64,000 nucleotides of DNA. Source: SpSt-600 sp042408195 (GTDB lineage Bacteria; Chloroflexota; Anaerolineae; SpSt-600). The stretch spans positions 1 to 64,000 of the forward strand of contig JBHOQL010000040.1 in the NCBI GenBank assembly GCA_042408195.1, given 5' to 3'. A program made the position numbers and the translations under genes. Below are positions 32,260-39,958 of this stretch, in pieces. Each line of letters starts with the position of its first letter. Positions within the stretch are counted from its first letter, which is position 1. The notes beneath the pieces were generated by a model that was given only the letters and a program-made list of their open reading frames with translations, was not told where the DNA came from and made no database searches.

Positions 32260-34210
32260 TGGATTCTCCTCCCCTCACAGGTATATAAGCTCTAAGGTTT
32301 TCATCGTATTGGACATAACCCTTCTCCTCTAGCTTTTCCATAAGGCGAGCAGCTTTAGGATACCCGAGCCTAAGTTTGCGCTGGAGGAGGGATATTGATA
32401 CGCGCTGATGAGAGGCCAAAATTTGCAAGGCCTCTTTCACGAGGTCATCTTCTTCTTCCTGCAGCACTTCTTTCCCCCAGGGGACTGGGGGTCGAGCTTC
32501 AAAGGGTCTTCTGGCCTGCCAGAAGGCTACCACTTTTTTCACTTCCTCTTTTGATACATAGCAGCCCTGAACTCGTATAGGGTAAGGACGATCGGGGGGA
32601 AGGAAGAGCATGTCCCCTCTGCCCAGGAGACGCTCGGCTCCAGCCATGTCCAGCACAACTCTGGAGTCCACCTGGCTGGTAACCTGGAAACTTATTCGGG
32701 CAGGAAAGTTGGCTTTTATGAGACCTGTTATCACATCTACACTCGGCCTCTGAGTACTGAGGATTACATGGATCCCAGTAGCCCTGCTGAGCTGAGCCAG
32801 CCGCGTCAGCCTACTTTCCGCTTCATCAGGCGCCGCCAGCATGAGGTCGGCCAACTCGTCCACTATGAGTACGATCCAGGGCATTGGCTCCTCAGGGGCG
32901 CCAGCATTGTACTCTTCCAAATTCCTGGCCCCTTTATAGGCAAATTCTTCATACCTCCTCTCCATCTCTCTTATAAGCCAGTTCAGGGCCTTTACCGCTT
33001 CCTCAACCTCCACGATTACCGGACCCAGCAGGTGCGGGAGACCGTTGAAATGGACCAGTTCCACCCGCTTTGGGTCTACCAAGATAAGGCGAAGCCTCTC
33101 AGGGGGATGCTGGGAAACCAGGCAGGCGATTATGGCATTGATGCAAACACTTTTGCCCGACCCCGTGGCTCCGGCAATGAGGAGATGAGGCATGGAGGCA
33201 AGGTCCGCCACCACTGGTTGGCCGGAGACCCCCTTGCCCAGAGCGAGCTTTAGGGGAGACTTATCCTGGCGAAATTCCTTGCTCTCCATCACTTCCCGAA
33301 GAGTCACAAGGGCTGGTTTTTCGTTGGGGATTTCAATTCCCACATAAGGACGACCGGGGACAGGGGCCTCTATGCGTATGGGAGCAACCGAAAGGGCCAA
33401 AGCTATGTCATCGGCCAGGGCTGCTATTTGAGCGACCCTAACTCGGGTGCGTTGGATTTTACCGTCTTTCCCTACCTTCTCCACAAAGCCTGGCTCAACC
33501 CCGAACTGGGTCACAACGGGGCCACGGTTTATAGCCACTACTTTCGCTGGAATGTTGAAGCTGGCGAGAGTCTTTTCCAAAAGCTGGGCCATGCGCTGCA
33601 GCTCTACGTCGCTCGTCTTCGAAGACCTGGGAGGCTGGAAAAGCTCCATGGGTGGAAGGCCCCTTGGGGAAGGATGAATAGGCTTCTCAGGTGGAGTGGG
33701 CTGTGTTTTGGGCCTGGGGGAATGGGGTTTCTGCCGTCGCGGGGGAGGTGATTCGGAAGGAACTGGCTTGGGGAAAGTTAGCAAACTCATACCGAGGAAC
33801 GTTAGCGCGAGCAAGACCAGGGAACTACCCAGCTTCCCCATCAAACCTGCTAGAGAGGAAGAGAGGGCCCAGCCTACGTATCCCCCCCCTCTACCCTGGT
33901 AAGCCAGTCCCAGGGGATCAATGGTGGGCCAGAGCAGGTGCACCAGAGCTAAGAGGGAGAAAAAGCAGAGCTCAAGACCAGCCAGCAATCTCCAAGGAGT
34001 TTCTTTCTGCCTCAGGCACCAGCCTGAAAAGGCGAAAAGGAGTGAAGCGGGCAAAGCACCAAACCCAAAAAGGAAACGCCACCCATCGCCAAACCAATCA
34101 GTAATTATACCCCCTTTCCAAGGCAAGAGGCTTATAGAACCCAATAAGCCCAGGACGATCAGAACATAAGGGCCCGAGCCTTTAACCTTCTCGAAGTTCC
34201 ACCTCCTCAT
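32249..34210 (-). CDS. ftsK: DNA translocase FtsK/SpoIIIE
   Basis: A 653 aa septal DNA pump. There are four or five membrane helices (residues about 12-145), a short Pro-rich linker (148-200), the alpha/beta motor with Walker A GATGSGKS (347-354) and Walker B VLIVDELADL, and a C-terminal winged-helix gamma domain (about 590-645) for recognising polar DNA motifs. The linker is much shorter than in E. coli FtsK, as in SpoIIIE-like proteins. The ATG forms ATGA with the stop of the upstream S1 gene. No strong ribosome site precedes it, so it depends on coupling. Confidence 0.95.
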   Translation of the reverse strand: MRRWNFEKVKGSGPYVLIVLGLLGSISLLPWKGGIITDWFGDGWRFLFGFGALPASLLFAFSGWCLRQKETPWRLLAGLELCFFSLLALVHLLWPTIDPLGLAYQGRGGGYVGWALSSSLAGLMGKLGSSLVLLALTFLGMSLLTFPKPVPSESPPPRRQKPHSPRPKTQPTPPEKPIHPSPRGLPPMELFQPPRSSKTSDVELQRMAQLLEKTLASFNIPAKVVAINRGPVVTQFGVEPGFVEKVGKDGKIQRTRVRVAQIAALADDIALALSVAPIRIEAPVPGRPYVGIEIPNEKPALVTLREVMESKEFRQDKSPLKLALGKGVSGQPVVADLASMPHLLIAGATGSGKSVCINAIIACLVSQHPPERLRLILVDPKRVELVHFNGLPHLLGPVIVEVEEAVKALNWLIREMERRYEEFAYKGARNLEEYNAGAPEEPMPWIVLIVDELADLMLAAPDEAESRLTRLAQLSRATGIHVILSTQRPSVDVITGLIKANFPARISFQVTSQVDSRVVLDMAGAERLLGRGDMLFLPPDRPYPIRVQGCYVSKEEVKKVVAFWQARRPFEARPPVPWGKEVLQEEEDDLVKEALQILASHQRVSISLLQRKLRLGYPKAARLMEKLEEKGYVQYDENLRAYIPVRGGESNEP

Positions 34211-35070
34211 TTCTTCTTTTTCTTAATAATAGAATGAGGAACCCTCCTGGTGCTGAGGCTGAGCTTATAGTTCTTCTCATCTACCTCCAGGACCTGAGCC
34301 ACTACCTCATCCCCTTCTTCCACCACATTGCGGGGGTGTATGAAGTTGCCTTCCGCCAGTTCAGAGATGTGGATCAACCCTTCAAGGCCCCTTTCCACTT
34401 CCACAAAGACCCCGAAATCCGAAACGTTGGTAACCTTGCCCCGCACAATTTGCCCTACTTTATATCTCTCCTCAACACCTACCCAGGGATCAGGCTGGAG
34501 GCGCTTTATGCTCAGGGCTATCCTCCTTTCCTGCGGGTTTATGTCCATAACCAGAACATCCACTTCCTGGCCTGGCTTAAGGACTTGCGAAGGATGTTCG
34601 ATCCTATTCCAAGATATTTCTGAGATATGGACGAGCCCTTCAAGCCCACCGAGCTCCACGAAAGCTCCGAAAGGCTTAATAGTAGTAACAACACCTTTCA
34701 CAACCTGACCTGGACGCACCCTTTCCCAGAAATCTTTACCTTCGCTTTTCAAAAAAGCTTCCCTCTCCGATAGGACGAGCCTGTTGCGGCTACGGTCCAC
34801 CTCGATTATCTTGAGCTTTAACTTTTCCCCAACCCACCCTGCCAGAAATGAGAACCGCTCCTTAGCGGAAAGGCCGTAAGGGATGAAGGAAACCTGAGAA
34901 AGGGGGACAAACCCTTTTATACTGTTGAACTGAACCACAAAGCCGCCTTGGTTGTATCCTATAACGGGTAATTCGAGGATAGCACCTGTCTGAAAAAGGC
35001 GTTCTACTTCCTCCCAATCAGTCGGATGTGAAGGCTCCATAGCTTCACCCTTCATGTTTTCCGCTTCCAT
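34207..35070 (-). CDS. S1 RNA-binding domain protein (three S1 repeats)
   Basis: A 287 aa protein with three S1 domains: one diverged (about 30-105), two typical with GVVTTIKPFGAFVEL and GKVTNVSDFGVFVEV. It ends in a run of lysines. Related to ribosomal protein S1 but shorter, so it may be a partial-function S1, as in several Gram-positive lineages. ATG 35070 is fixed by GGAGGG upstream; it overlaps the end of the membrane sensor gene by 26 bases. Positioned directly before ftsK and infA, it suggests a translation-linked role. Confidence 0.85.
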   Translation of the reverse strand: MEAENMKGEAMEPSHPTDWEEVERLFQTGAILELPVIGYNQGGFVVQFNSIKGFVPLSQVSFIPYGLSAKERFSFLAGWVGEKLKLKIIEVDRSRNRLVLSEREAFLKSEGKDFWERVRPGQVVKGVVTTIKPFGAFVELGGLEGLVHISEISWNRIEHPSQVLKPGQEVDVLVMDINPQERRIALSIKRLQPDPWVGVEERYKVGQIVRGKVTNVSDFGVFVEVERGLEGLIHISELAEGNFIHPRNVVEEGDEVVAQVLEVDEKNYKLSLSTRRVPHSIIKKKKK

Positions 35071-36931
35071 AGGCTTCCCTCCGTTCCATTTCTGCCAGGA
35101 TTTTTGATACCTGTTCAATAGCAATCCTTTGCTTCCTGTAAAGGTCCGATTCGCTTATAGATAGGCGCCCGGCTACTTCCCTGGGGCTTTTGCCCTGGAG
35201 GTAGCGCATCTCAAGGATGTTGTAAATCATCCACTCCAGGGAACCTGTGGGTTGCCTTGCTTCGGGCTTGAGGGATTCAATAGCCTCTTTGAGGACAGCT
35301 CTTAAGGCTTTCACTGGATTGCCTTCGTGTTCCCTGATTGCTTTCTCCACCACCCGAAGCCTGAGAAGGGGGCTTTCAGCCAGCTTATGGCTAGCCCAGT
35401 AATTGCTCAAGGCCTCTTTGACCCACTGCTGGTAATCGGGGCTGGCCAGCTCCAGAAGGGCCCCTGCACTTCCCGATGGCATCGTATAGAGAGAAGCTTG
35501 CCAGTGCCTTATGCTTTCTACGTCGGGAATGAGGGTGCGCAGGATTTCAAAGACCTTCTGCTGTAGAACTCGGTCCTCAAGGGCTCTGATGATCCTCTGC
35601 ACCAAGGTTTCAAAAACTTCGAGCTCCTCGGAAGAAAACTCAGCATCAGAGGGAGGGGCCTCAATGACCAAAAAACCTATTTCTTCCTCGTTGGCCTCAA
35701 GAGGGATAACCCAGAAACCAGCGTCGTAAATCCTCAGCTTTTCCGTCAGATTCACGGTGGGAACTCTTTCCAGGGAAGAAGGTAAAGCATTGAAAGCTTC
35801 ATTTATCTTGGCCAGGGGACCACAACGGGCTTCCACAGACCGGTTCCCGAGAGTGACAAATCCCCACCGAACCTTAAGGAGTTCGCACAGGGCTACCAGG
35901 ATACTTTCCAAGAATTGCTGGAGGTCAGTAGTGGTGAGGAGCCTTCTGTCCAGCTCTTGAATCCAGGTTACTTCATCACGGTCGCGGCTGTAGATCAGGC
36001 GGTCAATGAAGGGCTTGGCCTTGTTTATGAGTATCTGAAGCAGGACTACCACCATTACTACAGCAAATATCGTTACCGTTTCCCCAGGAAGGCCCAGGAA
36101 ATCTTCAGAATCTGAAAGAAGCAGGATCACACCGATCACACATATCCCCACGAAAGGCCCCCTGAGCAGGTAGTGGATCAATTGGTGCTTGATTATGCGG
36201 TCAGGGGCGAGGGCGCCGTAATAGGCCACCACATAGGCCATGACCACGAGCATTAGCGCCACAATGAGGTTCCCAACCACCGAGAGGAAGAGAACAAGAG
36301 GAGGGGTTAGAAACCGGGCAGTTCTTGAAATCAGGAGGTAGGGGAAAACTCCAATGCCTGGTCCGATAAAGGCTCCCAGAAGGTATGATAGTCGCCGCCT
36401 GGTTGTGGAAGTGAAAGCCTTCTGCCGGGCTTTGTAGAGGATGAAGAGGCTGGAAAGCAAGGAAGCCACGAAGAAAGCAGTGAAAACGGGGAAAAGAGGC
36501 CCCGGGGTGAGGTAAACGAGCCCCTCATGGTACTGGCCATCGTAAACCAAAAGGTCACTCCGGAGGGCCATCAAGCAGAAAATGAGGCTGAGGAAATAAA
36601 GTAGGCCAGAAATCCACCTCCGCAGAGGAGAAAAGGAGCCAGAAGCCCTCAGGATGGCATCGGCGAAGTGGAAATAGGCAGCCGGGATAAAGGAAATACC
36701 AAGCCATTGGAAGCGCAACCAGGAAAAAGCTGTGCTTAAGTCCTCTACCCTTGGGATTACCAAGTCCCCCGAATATACGATTATTACGAAGGCCATTATG
36801 GCACAAAAGGCTCTGGCTACGGGATTGAGGAGGTTAGCGGAGGCCATGTAGGCGAGTAAAGAGAAGGCTACAAGGACAATTCCCGCTGAAAGGATGAAGT
36901 TGACCTGCCATAGAAAAGTTAACCCCACCAT
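35045..36931 (-). CDS. Multi-pass membrane sensor with GAF domain and C-terminal helix-turn-helix
   Basis: A 628 aa protein. About eight or nine hydrophobic helices (residues about 8-305) match the 7TM input region found before histidine kinases. A GAF-like domain follows (about 325-470). There is no kinase His motif or ATP-binding N/G boxes. Instead the C-terminal 60 residues read as a helix-turn-helix (YLQGKSPREVAGRLSISESD and the following helix), similar to the DNA-binding tails of several Chloroflexota regulators. It may therefore be a membrane-bound transcription regulator. GAGGGAA precedes the ATG. It lies between the GH3-like gene and the S1 gene. Confidence 0.72.
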   Translation of the reverse strand: MVGLTFLWQVNFILSAGIVLVAFSLLAYMASANLLNPVARAFCAIMAFVIIVYSGDLVIPRVEDLSTAFSWLRFQWLGISFIPAAYFHFADAILRASGSFSPLRRWISGLLYFLSLIFCLMALRSDLLVYDGQYHEGLVYLTPGPLFPVFTAFFVASLLSSLFILYKARQKAFTSTTRRRLSYLLGAFIGPGIGVFPYLLISRTARFLTPPLVLFLSVVGNLIVALMLVVMAYVVAYYGALAPDRIIKHQLIHYLLRGPFVGICVIGVILLLSDSEDFLGLPGETVTIFAVVMVVVLLQILINKAKPFIDRLIYSRDRDEVTWIQELDRRLLTTTDLQQFLESILVALCELLKVRWGFVTLGNRSVEARCGPLAKINEAFNALPSSLERVPTVNLTEKLRIYDAGFWVIPLEANEEEIGFLVIEAPPSDAEFSSEELEVFETLVQRIIRALEDRVLQQKVFEILRTLIPDVESIRHWQASLYTMPSGSAGALLELASPDYQQWVKEALSNYWASHKLAESPLLRLRVVEKAIREHEGNPVKALRAVLKEAIESLKPEARQPTGSLEWMIYNILEMRYLQGKSPREVAGRLSISESDLYRKQRIAIEQVSKILAEMERREAYGSGKHEG

Positions 36932-36951
36932 TTCCCTCTTTCAAACTTATT

Positions 36952-39633
36952 TTACCTATTTTGCCTTGGCGAGAAAAACCAGAAGAGGCTCAAAGCCAAA
37001 GCCAGGCCGGAGCTGACTACGGGCAGCCCTTTTACGATAATTCGTCCCCCTTCGCCACCCACCGCTATGGCCAGAAGAGAGCAAGCGATATATCCAGTTA
37101 GTCCGATAATCACCACCAGCGAGAACTTTCTGACCTTTTCCCTTAGATTTGTTTCCCGCACTTGACTGAAAGCTCCAGCCAGAAAAATGGCCAGAAGGGT
37201 GCTCCCGAAGTGGAAAAGAGTTGGGTTTGGCCCCGGAACAGTCGTCGGCACAGGGGTAGGAAAAGGGGTGGGGATGGGAGAAGGGGTAGGGATGGGCGTC
37301 GGAGTAAAGGTAGGAGTCGGGGAGGGGGCTACAGTGGCCAGGATCGCTGGTTGGTTTTCCTGGACTGTTACAACTATTTTGGTGGATTTGGTGGCTGAGA
37401 GACTTGAGGCTGTTATTTCCAACTGCCCCGTTCGCTCCAAAGTGAGAGAAATCTCGGCCACTCCGTTCACAGTGTTAACTTCGCGACGCGGAAGTTCCAG
37501 AGACTCAGCCGGGTAGAAAAGCCTGAAGACCACAGGTGTCCCATCGGGAACCGGATGGCCATTGCGGTCAAGGATGACCCCGGTCCGTATCTTGAAAGTG
37601 CTTCCCGGCCTCAGATCCAGAGGCTGCGGGGTTCCATCTTTGGGCATGCCCACTACTTCCAACTCAATCACCTGATCGGGGTCAGGCTCCGTCTGCACTA
37701 TTAAATCGTAGTTGACTCCCGGCACGCTAACTGGAGGAGCCATATGGGGGACAAATTCCTGGAACAGGGTCTTTACCGAGTATTCTATGAAGTAGGGAAG
37801 CGGACTGTAGGCCGCATAGTAAGCGGTTAACTTGCTTATCTCGGTGGTGTCAAGGTAATAAGGCGCACCGTAGCTTATAGCTATTACTTTCTTATCCCGC
37901 AGAAGCTCAGGGCGATTCCGAAGCAGCTCCTTGAAGGCATCAGAGGCGGGAAATTGCTTTGGGTCCAGATCCTGCATAGCGAAAATCACCCAAGTAGCCC
38001 TGGCGAATAAATCTTCAAGTTCTTTGTCATCCCCAGGTGAAAGAAGGAAAGCTTTCAGTCGAGCGAAGCTAAAGCTGTGGACTTTCTCGGGGTCAATTTG
38101 TCCTGTAGCCCTGGGTCCATAAAGCCTTAATATCATGTTCTTCAGGGCATCTACAGGTAAAATCTGCTCAGAGGGACAATCCTGGCAATCCTTCATAGCC
38201 CTGGTGTCAGAGAAGATGAGGATGTAATCTTTGTAGAGAGGAGGAGATGGAACTCGTTCTGTTAGTTCTTTGTGTTCTGGATAGACCAGGGTGAGGGAGC
38301 GAAGGGCTAAGGGAAAGAGGTTTTCGGTTGATGAACCAACAACATTCAGACTCACAGGGTTGGTCAGGACCTCCTGCAGGGAAAGGTTGGGGTAAAGACG
38401 TAGTTTGGCCTTCAAGATGCGACGGCAGGATTCATCAACCTTTGCCCTGAAGGCTGGATCATCGGAGTATTTTTCCCGGAAGAAAAGCACAGTCTGGATT
38501 ATGTTCTCGTAATGTTCCTCCCAGGAACCGGAGAGGGAGAAATCAGAAAGGAAAAGGAGGTCGTTCCCCGCCAAGAAGGCGTCCTGAGCTATGCGCTTAA
38601 AGGGGAAAGAAGAAAGCTGAGGGTCATAATAGCGTTTGATAGCTAATGCTCCTAATGATTCTGTGATTAAAATCCCTCCCTTCTCCCGCCAGGAAGTGAA
38701 TTCCGGCATGGACATGATGGCGTTGAGGCCTTGGGGGTGGAGGCTAAGGGGAGGGGTGAGTTCCCGGATGTTTCCTTGGAAACCCCTGTAACGGATGTGG
38801 GAACTCATCAGGGCATCGGTTACCTCTTCTCCCTGCGCCTGAGTGACCATCAGGAATGGAGCAAGTTCTATCTTACGGAGCTCCTGCACCGACTTTTGTA
38901 TGGTTGAGACCTCCTCTTCAGGTGGGCGATCGCTTCCGCCTCGGCCCGGGAAGTGCTTGGACACGGCTATGACCCGACCTTTGCTCCCTCTGTGAACTCC
39001 TCTTATGTAAGCTTTGCCCATCTTCCCAACCCAGTAAGGATCCCCGCCGAAAGCTCTGGTTCCTATCCCTGATTTTATTGCCACCTCCGGACGATCCACC
39101 ACATCCAATGAAGGGCCAAGGAGCATATTTATCCCAACGGCAGCCAGTTCCGCTCCGACGATTGAACCCACAAGCTCTGCCTGAGCTTCATCCCAGGTAG
39201 CCCCTATGGCCATATAGTTGGGGATAGGCGTGAAACCCGAGCGGAGCTGGGGGAAATCCCCATCGTGATTTATCCCTATGAAAAGGGGGAGCGGCGTGGT
39301 GCCCGAGATGGGCTCGCTCATAGCCAAGGACTGAAGGCCGCGGGTGAGGGAAAGGACTTCAGCAGGAGTGTTAGGACCATTGGTGAAATTGCGGTTCTGG
39401 GCCGAGATTATAACGCCACCCACTCTGAACTCCCGAATAAGCTTGCCAATAGGAGATTCAGTGGAAAAATCGGAGCCGTGGAAGGTGACCACGAAGAGCT
39501 GCCCAACTCTTTCCTCAGGGGTCATTTTTTCCAGGATAGCTTCTACCCGGTCATCGCTGACCAAAAAAGAGGCGTTCGCCCCCAGGAAATAAAGAAGCAT
39601 CAAGGCAAGCAGGAAAATCCTAAGCCCGGTCAT
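36952..39633 (-). CDS. GH3-fold beta-N-acetylhexosaminidase-like protein with altered active site, membrane-anchored
   Basis: An 893 aa exported protein. A signal helix (about 3-20) is followed by a GH3 N-terminal TIM barrel with KHFPG at 226-230. In NagZ enzymes KHFPGHG is followed by a catalytic Asp-His pair and the nucleophile is Asp; here the region reads SDRPPEEEV and the nucleophile position reads ITESLG, with Glu325. A second, GH3-C-like domain (about 430-650), an Ig-like domain (about 655-775), a Pro/Thr linker (near 780-820) and two C-terminal membrane helices complete it. Possibly a non-catalytic or altered sugar-binding protein on peptidoglycan. It overlaps the small upstream gene as ATGA. 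Confidence 0.8.
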   Translation of the reverse strand: MTGLRIFLLALMLLYFLGANASFLVSDDRVEAILEKMTPEERVGQLFVVTFHGSDFSTESPIGKLIREFRVGGVIISAQNRNFTNGPNTPAEVLSLTRGLQSLAMSEPISGTTPLPLFIGINHDGDFPQLRSGFTPIPNYMAIGATWDEAQAELVGSIVGAELAAVGINMLLGPSLDVVDRPEVAIKSGIGTRAFGGDPYWVGKMGKAYIRGVHRGSKGRVIAVSKHFPGRGGSDRPPEEEVSTIQKSVQELRKIELAPFLMVTQAQGEEVTDALMSSHIRYRGFQGNIRELTPPLSLHPQGLNAIMSMPEFTSWREKGGILITESLGALAIKRYYDPQLSSFPFKRIAQDAFLAGNDLLFLSDFSLSGSWEEHYENIIQTVLFFREKYSDDPAFRAKVDESCRRILKAKLRLYPNLSLQEVLTNPVSLNVVGSSTENLFPLALRSLTLVYPEHKELTERVPSPPLYKDYILIFSDTRAMKDCQDCPSEQILPVDALKNMILRLYGPRATGQIDPEKVHSFSFARLKAFLLSPGDDKELEDLFARATWVIFAMQDLDPKQFPASDAFKELLRNRPELLRDKKVIAISYGAPYYLDTTEISKLTAYYAAYSPLPYFIEYSVKTLFQEFVPHMAPPVSVPGVNYDLIVQTEPDPDQVIELEVVGMPKDGTPQPLDLRPGSTFKIRTGVILDRNGHPVPDGTPVVFRLFYPAESLELPRREVNTVNGVAEISLTLERTGQLEITASSLSATKSTKIVVTVQENQPAILATVAPSPTPTFTPTPIPTPSPIPTPFPTPVPTTVPGPNPTLFHFGSTLLAIFLAGAFSQVRETNLREKVRKFSLVVIIGLTGYIACSLLAIAVGGEGGRIIVKGLPVVSSGLALALSLFWFFSPRQNR
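37219..37336 (-). repeat. Low-complexity Pro-Thr linker repeat in the GH3-like gene
   Basis: About 40 codons encode alternating Pro and Thr with occasional Ile, Phe or Ser. On the plus strand this appears as a purine-rich run of GGGGTAGG and GGAGTAGG-like units. It separates the extracellular domains from the two C-terminal membrane helices. Confidence 0.75.
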
Positions 39634-39824
39634 AGCCAGTGGGAAACCCTTTCTACTGCTCGGAGGAGGGAGACAACAAGTTTCAGCACTTCAGGCCAGG
39701 AAACTGGCTGCTTTTCCCTTCCTGGTTCCTGAGGTCGTGTTAGAAGGAGCCAGGCTATTGCCATCCCAGTAAGCGCACCTACAACCCCTCCGATTATCAA
39801 CCCTTGCGCCTCCCTTTTTTTCAT
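39630..39824 (-). CDS. Small single-helix membrane protein (YtxH-like)
   Basis: A 64 aa protein: a short basic start (MKKREAQG), a glycine-rich membrane helix (about 9-29) of the YtxH type (GLIIGGVVGALTGMAIAWLL), then an amphipathic cytoplasmic or extracellular tail. Function unknown. I use ATG 39824, with GGGAGGCGGG directly upstream; an earlier frame lacks a site. Its stop overlaps the GH3-like start as ATGA, so it is the first gene of the eight-gene minus-strand run reaching to 30119. Confidence 0.7.
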   Translation of the reverse strand: MKKREAQGLIIGGVVGALTGMAIAWLLLTRPQEPGREKQPVSWPEVLKLVVSLLRAVERVSHWL

Positions 39825-39857
39825 CCCGCCTCCCAAAGGGAAAAAATATCGCAATTA

Positions 39858-39886
39858 ATATTACTCCCCGCGGGCGTTTTTGTCAA
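39858..39886 (-). promoter_or_regulatory. Promoter of the YtxH-like/GH3/FtsK/IF-1 run
   Basis: On the minus strand, TTGACA (39886-39881) and TAATAT (39863-39858) are 17 bases apart. Predicted transcription starts near 39851, about 27 bases before the first ATG at 39824. As gaps between the following genes are 20 bases or less, this one promoter could serve eight genes. Confidence 0.75.
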
Positions 39887-39958
39887 TTTAAAATTAGGGT
39901 TGTTTCGAAAGCAAAGCCTTAGGAGGACTAAACCTATCCCGTAGGATAAGCAGGGACA

